Positions 43,904 through 55,100 of a stretch of DNA of 64,000 bases are shown here, one piece after another; the stretch's first letter is position 1; each line of letters begins with the position of its first letter. Below the pieces are notes generated by a model. It was not told the DNA's origin and did no database searches. It was given only the letters and a program-made list of their open reading frames with translations. The stretch is taken from contig OX638318.1 of the NCBI GenBank assembly GCA_951812585.1, positions 2,726,380-2,790,379 on the forward strand, read 5' to 3'. The position numbers and the translations under genes are program-made. The stretch comes from Rhodothermales bacterium (lineage in GTDB: Bacteria > Bacteroidota > Rhodothermia > Rhodothermales > Bin80).

Positions 43904-46174
43904 CTACAAGTGTGCCTGCATCTTAAGTGTAAAATGGCGAGGTGAGGCGAGGATGGCAGGACGCTCAACATAGTAATATTCGCCGGCATTATCGATCAGG
44001 AGCGTAAGACTGAAGCGCTGCCACCGGGCCATCAGGCGAGCATCAACCACCTTTCGTGGACCAACCAGATTGGCGTCACGGACGAAGCGAGAGAAATCAG
44101 AATCGACCCTTTCCGGGGCGCTGGCAAAGCGATAGTCAATGCCGAGCGACAACGGACCAAAGATCGGGATCGTGAAACCGGCTTTGAAGAGGTGACGTGA
44201 GCGGAGAACGAGCGGTGTCCTGTCGATCAAGTCCTCGGCGCCGAGGAAGGTATAGCTGCCGCTCACAAGCCAACCCTTTTCGGTGTTGGCTGCGTCGAAG
44301 TTGGCTTCCAGGCCACGGATGCGTGCCTTGGTGAGGTTGACAAATTGAAAGGATTGCTCGTGGGCGATGAATTTGGGCTCAACAAGGCGCTGGTAGTCAT
44401 TCCAGAAGAGCGCCAGGTCTGTTTGTACCGCGATGCGCTGTGCCACGGACATCTGACCACGGAAACCCAGTTCATAGCTGGTGCTCAATTCAGGCCGCAG
44501 GTCGAAGTTGGAGACGATGGGTAGGTAGGACTGGTTGTTGACGAAGCGTTCGCTAACGCTGGGCACACGAAAGCCTTGCCCATAGGTGGCCCGTACGGTA
44601 AAGCCTTCGGCCATACGGAATGAGACGTTAAGCTTCGGGCTGAGTTTGCGCACAATGTTGATCTCATCTATTCTGTAGGTGTCGTAACGCAAACCCGCCA
44701 TCAGGCGGACTCGACCCAAGAGCGTCTGCTCGATCTGGAGAAATGCTGCTCGTTCTGGCTGACTACGCACGGCGGTTGCTGCCGTGTCCGGTTGGAAAAA
44801 GTTCGATTCGATCAACAGCTGTTCAGTGGTGACGCCGGCGGTAAGGTCCTGGCCCTGCCTCATCATCCAGTTGGCCTGCAGCTCGCCGCCGTAGCGTACT
44901 CCCGCCGTGCCCTCCGCTACGGGCTTCGGAGTGCCGTCATCTTCGAGTGGCTGGATGACAACACCGATCGCACGAGCTTTCACCGAATAGAAAAAGGATT
45001 CGGAGACGACATGCGTGAACGACGGCATCAGACTGAAATGATTGGTCTGGTTGTCGCTGGTGCCTGAGGCTTCAACCCCACCGAAGATCAGTTCGCCGGG
45101 GTTCAGTGTGTCGTGGGCACCGTTCCAGTAAAGGAAGTTATCGCTCTTGCGCCAAGTCCAGCCGCCGAGCAGATCAAAGCGCGCGGTGGACTTTGGACGC
45201 CATTGGACTTTGAAAAACATGTCGAGGTCGCGGGCTTTGCTGGAGTTGGTAAAGCCTTGGTCTTCGTGACAGGCGATGCTGAGCCAGAAACCGTGTTTCG
45301 ATCCCAGCCGTCGGGCGTGGGAGAACGAACCACCACCAAAGCGGCGCGGGTTATCGGCTCCGTCCCATTGCTCACGCCAGAGCTTGTAGCGTACCGGCTC
45401 GTAGACACCACCAAAGAAGCGAAGCGTGGTCTGCGGTGTCTCAGGGTAGTCTTTGGTGATAATGTTAATGACGCCGCCGAGGGCACCGCTACCGTAGAGC
45501 ACCGAGCTCGGTCCTTTCACGACTTCGATCCGAGCTATCTGCGACATCGGCAAAGCGTCGTGAGGGATGCCCTCTCGGTCGGGTGTAAGCAATGGCATCC
45601 CGTCGAGAAGAAGCAGCACTCGGCTGCCGGTGTTGAATGAAAACCCTGAGGAGCCTCGTACACTGACTTGATTGTCGGCCATTTTAATGCCTGAAACATG
45701 ACGTAGCACCTCGTCGAGCGACAGCATGTTGCGTGTTTCTATCTCGCGGGGCATGACCAAGCTGATGCTTGCAGGCACTTCGATGAAGCGCTGTGTCCGG
45801 CGCGTTGCGGTCACGAGCGTTTCATCTCCCCAGAGCGTTTGTACATGGAGTACGAAGTCCATCTTCACCTCTTCTCCTGCGACAACGGTGATGGTCTGCT
45901 GCTGGCTTTGGAAGCCTACCGCCGAAGCGCGTATGATGTATGTGCCTGCCGGCACGTGTGGGATTCGGTAGTGTCCGTTGAGGTCTGTCGCAGTACCCAA
46001 TGGGGTTGATTCCAATACGACGCTTATGTGTGGTAGGGGCTGGCCCATGGCGTCATGAACCGTGCCGACGACGGTGCCCATCTGGGCCCGGGATACCTGA
46101 GTCACAAGTGCCAGACAGAGTCCCGCAAGCGGCATGCCCCATCTACAAATCACGTTGACAGACATGTACATCAT
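43904..46174 (-). CDS. TonB-dependent receptor, CirA/BtuB-like
   Basis: 756 residues. Signal 'GMPLAGLCLALVTQVSRAQ' is followed by a carboxypeptidase-regulatory-like domain (about 30-115, 'GTVHDAMGQPLPHISVV'), a plug (about 120-230, 'VSVRGSSGFSFNTGSRVLLL', 'GPSSVLYGSGALGGVINIIT') and a beta barrel ending in 'RHFTLKMQAHL'. The plug resembles colicin/siderophore/cobalamin receptors. The start overlaps the stop of the upstream lipoprotein gene (ATGA), and MATE follows at 11 bases, suggesting a three-gene operon for uptake or resistance. Ligand unknown. Confidence 0.92.
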   Translation of the reverse strand: MMYMSVNVICRWGMPLAGLCLALVTQVSRAQMGTVVGTVHDAMGQPLPHISVVLESTPLGTATDLNGHYRIPHVPAGTYIIRASAVGFQSQQQTITVVAGEEVKMDFVLHVQTLWGDETLVTATRRTQRFIEVPASISLVMPREIETRNMLSLDEVLRHVSGIKMADNQVSVRGSSGFSFNTGSRVLLLLDGMPLLTPDREGIPHDALPMSQIARIEVVKGPSSVLYGSGALGGVINIITKDYPETPQTTLRFFGGVYEPVRYKLWREQWDGADNPRRFGGGSFSHARRLGSKHGFWLSIACHEDQGFTNSSKARDLDMFFKVQWRPKSTARFDLLGGWTWRKSDNFLYWNGAHDTLNPGELIFGGVEASGTSDNQTNHFSLMPSFTHVVSESFFYSVKARAIGVVIQPLEDDGTPKPVAEGTAGVRYGGELQANWMMRQGQDLTAGVTTEQLLIESNFFQPDTAATAVRSQPERAAFLQIEQTLLGRVRLMAGLRYDTYRIDEINIVRKLSPKLNVSFRMAEGFTVRATYGQGFRVPSVSERFVNNQSYLPIVSNFDLRPELSTSYELGFRGQMSVAQRIAVQTDLALFWNDYQRLVEPKFIAHEQSFQFVNLTKARIRGLEANFDAANTEKGWLVSGSYTFLGAEDLIDRTPLVLRSRHLFKAGFTIPIFGPLSLGIDYRFASAPERVDSDFSRFVRDANLVGPRKVVDARLMARWQRFSLTLLIDNAGEYYYVERPAILASPRHFTLKMQAHL

Positions 46175-46635
46175 TGTTTGCAGTCAGGAGGGAAAAGCGG
46201 AGGATTGTTGAAGTCTGCCGTAATGGCAAGCTCCACCACTTCGCCGATATACACACGGTACATGTCAACGAGGCCCACGGGGCGCCAGTCGAACAGGTTT
46301 CGGCTAAATTGCTGAGCCACACCACTGTAGAGATAGTATTGGGCATCAACGCTATCAACAGCGAAACTGTCGGTGTCAGTCCAATACTGAAGCCGATCAC
46401 TAAAGACGAGTTGATTGAAGTCACGGAACAGATCCAGGGTATCGCACGGCACGAACGGTAACGCGAAGAACCGAAGGTCGAAGAGCGAGTCGCGGGAAGG
46501 CCAGGCGGTTTGACCGCCCACGTAGGATATCGAGCCTCGGATGGCGCCGACCGGTTCCACAGCGGGTGGTGCGAGGCCGTGATCGCATCCTAAGAAGATC
46601 AGTAGTGAGACCACGAACAGCGGTAGAACACGCAT
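46171..46635 (-). CDS. Small lipoprotein paired with a TonB receptor
   Basis: 154 residues from the ATG at 46635. A lipoprotein signal ('LPLFVVSLLIFLGCDHG') is followed by a domain with many aromatic and Asp residues ('LYSGVAQQFSRNLFDWRPVG', 'YRVYIGEVVELAITADFNNP') and a C-terminal 'PPLFPPDCKQ'. The pattern fits a surface lipoprotein that cooperates with the receptor encoded next, with translational coupling through ATGA. No named family recognised; HmuY-type haem-binding or similar capture proteins are one possibility but no motif shows this. Confidence 0.8.
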   Translation of the reverse strand: MRVLPLFVVSLLIFLGCDHGLAPPAVEPVGAIRGSISYVGGQTAWPSRDSLFDLRFFALPFVPCDTLDLFRDFNQLVFSDRLQYWTDTDSFAVDSVDAQYYLYSGVAQQFSRNLFDWRPVGLVDMYRVYIGEVVELAITADFNNPPLFPPDCKQ

Positions 46636-46960
46636 AGCACTGGAGAGGGTTGTCACACTAAGGTGGTGCGGCGTTGCAGCTGTACTGAAGGTCAAAACGT
46701 GGGCGACTGCCCCCCTGCCGTGTCTGGCCTTTCTTGGGCATGCCGGCTATGCAAACGGTAAACATGTTGGTAGACGTAAGCGCATAGCAAACAGAATCTT
46801 AAGTGAGAGCTAACCTGATGGCAATTTGTTGGTAGTCACGAAACGACTAAGTGTCGACCCATGCCGTAAAAACACTGGACGGCCGGCGAAATGTGTCCGC
46901 TGGTGGAACAGTACCTGTACGTAACGAAATCCTTGCAGGCCTTTCTTCGCTGAGCACGCC

Positions 46961-47480
46961 ATGCTCGCAGCCCAGCTTCAACATTGCCGCACGAAGTACT
47001 TGGCGGAAGTCAGCCATGAGGGGGAGGCGTTGGTACAAATCGAGCCTGCGTCCACGCCGTCACCGTCCCTGTTGGAGGTTGCCTGCCTTGGGGGCGTGCG
47101 GCTACGGCTGTACTATCAGGCCTCGTCTGCGTTCCAGCTGTACCCGTCACGACTGGACTGGGACCGCAGCACAGATTTTTCCAGTATCGCCCACCCGCGG
47201 ACATGCGCAAGAGCTTGACGGTCTCTGTGGTCTAGTTCGCAGTGGCTTGAAGCAGAACCCCGCGATGTGCTCGAATCCATCAGCCACAGGTGGGCTCATA
47301 TCAAGCTGCTACCGTGGGGCCGCAACGGTTTTTGAGCCCTACTACAAACGCATGGAGGCGGGTACGCTCGAGGTGCCGAAGGGCGGCACTCCCAGCGGGC
47401 GCGGGGTGGTAATACAGTTGGACGGCATTGCGCTTCCATCGGTGCGCTTTCGGAAGCGGTATACTTTAAAGTAATGTACA
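46961..47480 (+). pseudogene. IS66-family TnpA/TnpB remnants
   Basis: Three frames together recall IS66 accessory proteins. 'LLEVACLGGVRLRLYY' resembles the C-terminus of TnpA. 'PPADMRKS' (near 47190-47215), after one frameshift 'DGLCGLVRSGLK', 'HIKLLPWGRNGF' and 'YYKRMEAGTLEVPK' make up most of TnpB (IS66 Orf2; typical sequence PTDMRKSFDGLxxLV...LEAGTFxxP). Frameshifts near 47215 and 47290, plus a stop after 'GRNGF', show that it is dead. The large IS66 transposase is absent. Confidence 0.7.
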
Positions 47481-47640
47481 TGCTGGTTCTCATTATGTAC
47501 ACTTGCCGATCGTTTCTGATAGCCATATGCTGACGAATTATGCAGTATCACCAGCTGTTCCACAGTGTTATTCCGGAACAACTCCACCAAGCCCTTCCAG
47601 GCGCGGGCCTGGATCCTGTAGGCCGGCACCCATGATCGTG

Positions 47641-50600
47641 CTATCGAGATCGGGTGACCAAGCTGTAGAGCACGGGAATAACGAAGAGCGTAAGCAACGT
47701 GGCACTGGTTAATCCCCCGGTGATGGCAATCGCCAGCGGTGCGCGCAGCTCGGACCCTTGGCCGAATCCCAAGGCCAGCGGCATCAGGCCCAATACCGTA
47801 GTGATGGTGGTCATCAGAATCGGGCGTACGCGGTCGCGGCCAGCCGCAACAATCGCAGCCCTAATAGGCATCCCTGCCGCACGCCGCTGATTGATAAAGT
47901 CGGTCTTGATGATGGCGTCGTTGACCACAATTCCAACCAGTACCACGCAGCCTATCAGGCTCATCAGGTTGATGGACTGGCCCGTGATACCGAGGAAAAA
48001 GGAGACGCCTGCAGCCGCCAGCGGTACGCTCATCATGATGATGAGTGGCTGGACAAGGTTTTCAAACTGGGCAGCCAAAATCAGATACACCAACAGCAGG
48101 CTCAGGGCTAGACTCAACGCTACACCCAAAAGACTCTTCTGAAACACCTCGGCCGCACCGCCGACACGGTGGCGCACAGTAAGTGGTAGCACCGCGTCCA
48201 TGACGCTGCCCACCGACGATATGGACGTTTGAAGGTCATAGCCCGGGGCAACGTCAGCCGTTATCCGAATGACCGGTGCCTGTGCTACGCGGACCAAGGC
48301 AGCAGGCAGGGCTACTTGGGAAACAGTAACAAACGTGCTGATGGGCATCAGGCCCTGTCGGGTAGGGATTCTTTCGGCCAAGAGCCGCTCGATCGAGTCA
48401 ACGTGACGGGATCGCAGCACAATCGGCACTTCTTCATTGATGGTTTTCAGTGCTGTCGCTATGGTGCCACGTGCACCGGCTTCCAGATACCCTGTAATGC
48501 TCTGAGGGCTGACGCCGTATCGGTGCAGAACATCACGCTCAAAGGCCAACTGAAAGGTGGGTACCAGCGACGCATCGGTGCGCTGCACATTCACAAGCTC
48601 GGGTCGTGCCTCCAAGCGCTCGAGGACACGGGACACGACATTCTCGGAATCGCGTCGCTCGTCACTGATGAGGTCAATAAGCAAGTCCGCGTTGCCGGTC
48701 GTGAGCAACGCCTCCAACTGAGTTTCTACCCGGCGTGCCCGGAGTTCTATGTCGTCCGGCAACGGTAACGTTTGAATGCCGGACATCACGTCCTCCGCCC
48801 GCTGGTCGGGTGGCAGCAGCAGGACAATATCACCCTCGTAAGGGGGCCGCGGGTCCAGATCCAGTCGTGCCTGGTCCCGCTCTCCCAGGTCGGCCAAGAT
48901 ACGGTTGGCCCATCCGCGGGCAGTGACTTGGGACTCCAGCGCCGCTGCACGGGTTGCCACCAGTGGCAGGTCCGAATCGGTTGGCAGCGTAATTCGCACA
49001 ACAACGCGTCCTTGTTCGGTCTTGGGTATGACTTCGCGTGGCAGATCCATAATTAGGAAGCCTGCACCAAGAAGCACGACCGCACACAGGGCCATCACCA
49101 CACCCCGATGGTCCAAGCTCCACTCCAGCAGGGTTTCGTAGGCGTCCAGAAACCTTGACCGCATCCCCGTCTCCCCGCGGTCTGTGACGGTCCTGCGCTC
49201 CCGGGAGGCAATGAGCGGCACGACACTCAGCGCTACCGCCAGCGAAGCTAACAGCGAGCAGACCACGGCCAGCGACTGATCCCTGAATAACCGGCCGGCC
49301 AGACCTTCCACCAAGGTGATCGGGAGAAAGACGGCAATAGTGGTGAGTGTGCTGGCGGTAATTGCTCCGGCAACTTCCGAAGCGCCATTAACTGCCGCCT
49401 TAAGCGGCGCCTGTCCCTGTTCCCGCAGTCGGGCGATGTTTTCGATTACCACGATCGCGTTGTCGACCAACATGCCCACACCTAAGGCCAAGCCGCTCAG
49501 CGAAATGAGATTGAAAGTAACATCCAGCGGCTCAAACAGGACCAGAGTCAGACCCAGTGAGAGGGGCACCGCGACGGCGATACTCAGTAGGGCGCGCACC
49601 CGACGCAAGAACACAAAGAGCACCAGGATGGCCAACAGGCTGCCCAGCAGCACGGCCTGTGTCACCCCCCCAATAGCAGCATTTATGAATTCGCTTTCAT
49701 CCACCACGACGTCCAGCTGCAAGCGATCGAACTCATCTTCGAGTTGCTGCAGAACGGTGCGCACCTCCTCGGTGGCACGCACTACATTGGCGTTTGCGCG
49801 TCGCTCAATCAGCAGTAGCAGAGTTTCGACACCATCCAGGCGCACCAGCCCGCGGCGATCTTCAACGGCATCGCGCACTTGGGCAACCTCATACAACCGA
49901 AGCGGGATGCGACTGCCAGTGGAAATCACCGTGTTGGCGATGTCCTCTATGCCCTTGTACTCGCCGCTTACCTCAACCGCGTAGCGAAACGGACCGCGTC
50001 GAATAACACCACCGGTAAGCGCGACATTGGTTGTCTGTAGTGCGCTCGCAATCTGCGACAGACTAACGCCATAAGTCTGCAGCTGCGCCGGATCGACCGT
50101 GATCTCTATGCGACGCTCATAGCCACCGGTTACCTGTACCCGTGCCACATCGTTGATCTGCTCCAGGCGCCGGGCAATGATGTCTCGGCCCGCACGTTTG
50201 AGTTCCACAAGGTCCTGCGGGCGATCGGTTGCAGCGCCGCCGGCATAGCGCAAGGCCACGATCATGATCGGGCGCTCACCCGGATCAAGGTGCAGCACGG
50301 CAGGTCTCGAAGCTTCGTGGGGGAGATAGTCTCCGAGTCGATCAATACTCTCCCGAACCTCAAGCAGTGCGAGATCAAGGTTCGTGTTCCAGCCGAACTC
50401 CATATGGACCAAGCTTCCCCCGAGAAGGGTACGCGAGGTGACCCGCTGGAGTCCTGCCGTTCCTGCCACAGCTTCTTCGACCGGCTCCGTTACGGCCCGC
50501 TCCACACGCTCCGGCGGCACATCGGGATAACCTGTCCAAACTATCAACCCTGGGTAGCTTAGGTCCGGCAGCAGCGCTACGGGCAGGCGCACGTACGCCA

Positions 50601-50682
50601 CTGCAGCAAGCACCATGAGCAGAATGTAGAATGCTGTCGTAGCAACCGGACGGCTCAGGCAAGCAGAGATGATTGCCTTCAT
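47641..50682 (-). CDS. RND efflux permease (HAE1-like)
   Basis: 1013 residues, a full-length AcrB-type permease: helix 1 'AFYILLMVLAAVAYVRLPVA', porter domain, central helices 'LLGSLLAILVLFVFLRRV', 'GLALGVGMLVDNAIVVIENI' (helix 4, Asp-Asn in place of the usual Asp-Asp pair), second half ending 'ATLLTLFVIPVLYSLVTRSR'. It drives proton-coupled export across the envelope with an adaptor and an outer-membrane channel. The adaptor gene lies 22 bases upstream on the same strand; no TolC gene is in the window. Confidence 0.95.
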   Translation of the reverse strand: MKAIISACLSRPVATTAFYILLMVLAAVAYVRLPVALLPDLSYPGLIVWTGYPDVPPERVERAVTEPVEEAVAGTAGLQRVTSRTLLGGSLVHMEFGWNTNLDLALLEVRESIDRLGDYLPHEASRPAVLHLDPGERPIMIVALRYAGGAATDRPQDLVELKRAGRDIIARRLEQINDVARVQVTGGYERRIEITVDPAQLQTYGVSLSQIASALQTTNVALTGGVIRRGPFRYAVEVSGEYKGIEDIANTVISTGSRIPLRLYEVAQVRDAVEDRRGLVRLDGVETLLLLIERRANANVVRATEEVRTVLQQLEDEFDRLQLDVVVDESEFINAAIGGVTQAVLLGSLLAILVLFVFLRRVRALLSIAVAVPLSLGLTLVLFEPLDVTFNLISLSGLALGVGMLVDNAIVVIENIARLREQGQAPLKAAVNGASEVAGAITASTLTTIAVFLPITLVEGLAGRLFRDQSLAVVCSLLASLAVALSVVPLIASRERRTVTDRGETGMRSRFLDAYETLLEWSLDHRGVVMALCAVVLLGAGFLIMDLPREVIPKTEQGRVVVRITLPTDSDLPLVATRAAALESQVTARGWANRILADLGERDQARLDLDPRPPYEGDIVLLLPPDQRAEDVMSGIQTLPLPDDIELRARRVETQLEALLTTGNADLLIDLISDERRDSENVVSRVLERLEARPELVNVQRTDASLVPTFQLAFERDVLHRYGVSPQSITGYLEAGARGTIATALKTINEEVPIVLRSRHVDSIERLLAERIPTRQGLMPISTFVTVSQVALPAALVRVAQAPVIRITADVAPGYDLQTSISSVGSVMDAVLPLTVRHRVGGAAEVFQKSLLGVALSLALSLLLVYLILAAQFENLVQPLIIMMSVPLAAAGVSFFLGITGQSINLMSLIGCVVLVGIVVNDAIIKTDFINQRRAAGMPIRAAIVAAGRDRVRPILMTTITTVLGLMPLALGFGQGSELRAPLAIAITGGLTSATLLTLFVIPVLYSLVTRSR

Positions 50683-50704
50683 ATATAGACGAGGCTCATG
50701 TGTC

Positions 50705-51985
50705 TTACCGGAGGCCCAACTCGTGAATCGCGATGATCTCTACTGGCACATCGTGTGGCAGCGCATCGTGATTCGCAACCAAAATGGTGTCTCCCGGCAC
50801 AACGATGTTGGTGCCCCCAGCCCCGGTGATCTCAGCGAAATTGCCTGAGCGTTCCCCTACGTTCACATAGGTCCAATAGGATCTTCCCCCCACGACCTTG
50901 AACACCAACTCTCGGCCCTGTCGTGCCAGAATCGCGGACACCGGTACCACCAAGCGATCCTGCAGTCGATCGGTTTCAAGGGCAATGTCCGCGTGCATGC
51001 CGGAAATCAGTCTGCGTTCTGGATTGGACAGTGCCACCGTAACACGCCCGAATCCCTTGTTGGGATCAATCAGCGGGTTTACGCTGTGCACCCTTCCCAA
51101 GAAAACCTCGCCGCCGAAGTTGGGCACGACCACATTCGCACTGACGCCAACGACGATGCGTACCAGGTCGGCCTCCAGTACGTTTACGGAGACCTTCATG
51201 CGATCATCTTCCAGCAGCGTCAACGCGATGGAACCTGCACCAACATGCTGCCCGACTTCCACCATTAGGTCCGCCACACGTCCGCTAAAGGGCGCCACCA
51301 GGCGCGTGCGCGACAGGTCAAGTTGCGCACGCTCCACCAGGTGCTCGCTTTGGGCCAGGTTCGTGGTCACGGCCTGAACCGCCTCTCGCTGATTGCCGGA
51401 TAGTAAATTGGTGGTTTCAAATTCGCGGCGAACCGTCTGCAGCCCTTCTCGGGTCAGTGTTCCCTGGTCATAAGCGGTCTCGGCTTTCTGCAGTCGTGTC
51501 CGCGCTGCAGCAAGCCCTGTGGTGTCACCCATTGGCCGGTCCCTGCTGTCGCTGTACTCGGCATACTTCACACGTGCCTGCAGCAGGGCATCTTCCGCTT
51601 CACGGAGCCGGATTCGTTGTTCCCGGTCATCCAGTTGCAGCAAGAGGTCTCCTTGGTTTACTTGGTGACCTTCCTCAATGGCCCGTACCACGATAATGCC
51701 ACTAGCCTCCACGCTAATATTCGCGCGCCGCCAAGGCGTGAGGTGGCCGGGTGCTTCCGCCCTTAACGGAAACTCCACAGGTTGCAGAATGATAGCTTCA
51801 ACGGCGGCCTTGGCTTCTTCAAGATCGTCGCCGATTTCGCGCTCCGCCTCAGCGTCTTCGCCCATGAGCTCGGGCCAGAATCCGTACACGGCGAAGCCGC
51901 CAGCGGTTACCAGAAGTATGATTCCAGCCAGTTGCCACGCTTGGATTCGGCGACGACGGCGTGGTGGGTTTGCCTTATTAGTCAA
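50705..51985 (-). CDS. RND efflux periplasmic adaptor (membrane fusion protein)
   Basis: 426 residues. One N-terminal helix ('WQLAGIILLVTAGGFAVYGF'), a biotinyl-lipoyl-like hairpin region ('GIIVVRAIEEGHQVNQGDLL') split by a long alpha-helical hairpin (about 130-215), a beta-barrel domain ('RLVAPFSGRVADLMVEVGQ', 'VSVNVLEADLVRIVVGVSAN') and a membrane-proximal domain. It links the RND pump with a TolC-type channel. It could serve either of the flanking permeases: the co-oriented one at 47641-50682 or the divergent one at 52166. Confidence 0.93.
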   Translation of the reverse strand: MTNKANPPRRRRRIQAWQLAGIILLVTAGGFAVYGFWPELMGEDAEAEREIGDDLEEAKAAVEAIILQPVEFPLRAEAPGHLTPWRRANISVEASGIIVVRAIEEGHQVNQGDLLLQLDDREQRIRLREAEDALLQARVKYAEYSDSRDRPMGDTTGLAAARTRLQKAETAYDQGTLTREGLQTVRREFETTNLLSGNQREAVQAVTTNLAQSEHLVERAQLDLSRTRLVAPFSGRVADLMVEVGQHVGAGSIALTLLEDDRMKVSVNVLEADLVRIVVGVSANVVVPNFGGEVFLGRVHSVNPLIDPNKGFGRVTVALSNPERRLISGMHADIALETDRLQDRLVVPVSAILARQGRELVFKVVGGRSYWTYVNVGERSGNFAEITGAGGTNIVVPGDTILVANHDALPHDVPVEIIAIHELGLR

Positions 51986-52165
51986 GGAAGCGTGGCTTTA
52001 AGCGTTCTTATGCGGGTAAGGTAGACATGAAATGTCCTCAATAGGTTGCTCCTTGTGTGGCCGAGAACTGCAAACTTAGGGAACTCCTTATCTCTCGCAA
52101 TGGTTTCGCATGCTGGTCGATTTTCACTACCGCGTCAACGTTTACGTTTACCGAGCACCTATAGT

Positions 52166-55100
52166 ATGCTGCACAGGGCAACAGGGCTCTTGCGACGGCC
52201 GATTGCCGTCACCTCGTGGTGCGTTGCCATTATTTTGGCCGGTATCTGGGCAGCACTCGATCTTCCGATCGAGTACACACCCAGCACGGAGCTGCCCCAG
52301 GTACGCATTCAGGCTTCGTGGCATGGTGCGTCGCCGCGCCAGGTTGAGCGGTATGTTACTGCACCCATAGAGCGCGAAGTTCAAACGGTTCCGGGGGTGG
52401 CTGAGATCACCAGTCTTTCTCGGGAGCACAGGTCGCACGTGACTATACAGGTCGACGAAGATGTTGATCTCAGCATGTTTGCGACGCAGGTTGGCGAAAA
52501 GCTAACCCTGCTTAGAGGCCAACTGCCGGACCGTGTCGTGCCGCAACTTACGAAAGAGATCCCGGAAGCCTTTCAGGACATGCAGGGATTCATGACCATT
52601 CAGATTCTCGGCCCTTATTTGCCGGATGAACTGCGCGAGTACGCCGACGAAGTGCTCAAACCGCAGTTTCAGAGTCTGCCTGGCATCGATCTGGTCGAAG
52701 TTATGGGTGGCACAAAGCGGGAGTTGCTGATTTCGCTGGACCCGAACAGGCTGGATGCGTATGATATCGGGCCGGCCACCGTAGCAATGCGTGTGCGCCA
52801 ATCCCTCCAGGATCATGTCTTCGGACGCCTCGATGCGCAGGGGCGGAGTCATCTGCTGATCAGCCGGCCCGAACTGGATATTGAGCGGCTCTCCGCTATC
52901 ATCGTCAACGACACGCATAGGGGTGTACTCCCGGTCCGTCTGGACCAGATTGCAGATCTGAGATTGGGGCCAGCCCCAAGAGTGTCAATCAGTAGGACTG
53001 ATGGGCTGCCGGTAGTCGTACTTGAACTGGAGCGTACACGCGGCGCGCATATGATTGCCGTGGCCGAAAGTGTGTACGACCGCATAGACGAAATCGAAGG
53101 CACGATGCCACCGGGCATGCGCCTGATCGTAATGGAAGATCGTACGGAGGATGTACGTGCACTGCTGTATGACTTAGCATGGCGGGGCGGCATTGCACTG
53201 ATTCTGGTCGTGTTTGTTTTGCTCTTCATGCTTAAGCGGATTCGGGCCACCGCCGTAGTACTTCTGAGTGTTGCCGTGGCCTTTGCGCCCTCGATTGCGC
53301 TGTTTCGCTTGTTCGACTTATCGCTGAACATCATAACCCTGGCTGGCTTGGTGTTGGTGTTTGGCCTACTGGTCGATAACAGTGTGGTTGTGATAGAGCA
53401 GCTCATTTTGCAGCGACGCAAGTGGGGACGGCGCAGCTTGAAGAAGATCGAACTCGAACAAGTCACCACTCGGGCAGCACTGCAGGCTGTGTGGTTTCCG
53501 CTGCTGGGCGGTACGCTTAGCACCATGGCCGTTATGCTGCCGCTGGTGTATCTAAGCGGAGATCTGCGTGGCATGTTCCTACCGTTCGGCATTCTGGTAA
53601 GTCTGATGCTACTTATCTCACTTGCAAGCGCGGTGTTCGTTGTCCCGGTCTTAGGGCGGTTTCTGCCGCCTAAAGGTGAAGCAATAGAACGACGATGGCT
53701 TCGGCGCTTGATAGCTATGCCGTACAAATGGGTTGCGCGTTTTCCCAAGCTTACGTTGGCAGTCTTGTTGCTGCTGCTTGGCACACCCGTGTGGTTGTTG
53801 CCCAACGAAATTTCGGCCCCTCGAAACGATTGGTCCAGCCCGTCCAAGGAGCGGTTTGCCGGCATTTACAACGTAACTGTCGGGTCGGACGCGGTGCAGG
53901 GCCTTCGCCCACTCATCAACACGGCTTTGGGCGGCGTGTTGTACCCCTTCTTTAGAAACGCTTCGTTTTACAAGCCATGGGAATTCGGCGGCCGCAAGAG
54001 CATCCCTGTAAACATGCAGTTTCCGCCCGGCAATGTGATCGAGAAATCGGATTCCCTGATGCAGCGGTTCGAACAGATTGCGCTTGCTTCCGAGTCCGTG
54101 TATCGGGTAACCACTCGGATCACGGAGCAAAGTGCTAACATGCGGGTCGAGTTCAAAGACGGCTCGCTTATGACGGCTGAGCCCTATATGGTTCAAAACG
54201 AGTTGGTCCGTGAGGCGATCCTGGTGGGCGGCATATATATCTACGTCGGCGGCCTCATACCGCAAACCTCCTATTCCAGTGGCGGAGGTGGTAGCTTAAG
54301 GGGAGAGCGCGTAGACATGTACGGCCCCAACTACGAGGATTTGGATGATCTGGCAGAGCGATTCGCTGCATTCGCCAAGCGACGTAGCCGGCGCGTAATG
54401 GGTGTTGAAACCAATAGGTCCCGCGGGGGATGGCTCACTGAGCCCGCACGACAAGTGCTGCAGTTTGAATGGAACAGTGGTGCACAGGCGCGCACGGGTG
54501 TTACGCCTGCTTGGCTTGCCGGACGGCTGAGGCCATACTTCTATACGAAGCACCGCTTTGCCGTGGCCGATATAGGAGGGGACACGCAGGTGCCGATTCG
54601 TCTAATTGTGGACCACGCAGAGGAGATAGGCATCGATCGTGTCACCCAGCGTCCACTTGCACTCAGAGACAGCGCATTGGTCCGATTGGCGGGGCTAGCC
54701 GACTACAACATCGTAGAGACACCGCTTTCCATTGAGCGCGAAAATCAGCGCTATGTGCGTCACCTCACTATCGATTTCCGCGGTCCCTTCAACATGTCCC
54801 GCAAGTTTGTGGAAGATGCCGTCAGTTCCTTTCCGGTCCCTGCAGGGTACGAAATCAAATCAGCACGGTACTTCTTCTTTACGGATGAAACCAAGCGGGC
54901 ATTCAGTTGGGTATTCATTGCAACGCTGGTGTTGGTCTTTCTTGTTACCGCTTCGATCTTCGAATCCTGGCGTCTTCCGTTTGTAGTTATGCTGAGTGTA
55001 CCGCTGGCCGCGGTTGGGCTCTGTCTGGGATTCTTACTGACGGGTGCAAGCTTTGTAGAGGGTGCTTTTATTGGCACCGTGCTACTGGTTGGCATTGCGG

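Noticed and set aside
52849-53865. 338-codon minus-strand frame in the RND region
   Set aside because: It is antisense to the RND permease; the Ser/Arg/Thr-rich composition is an artefact of the opposite coding strand.
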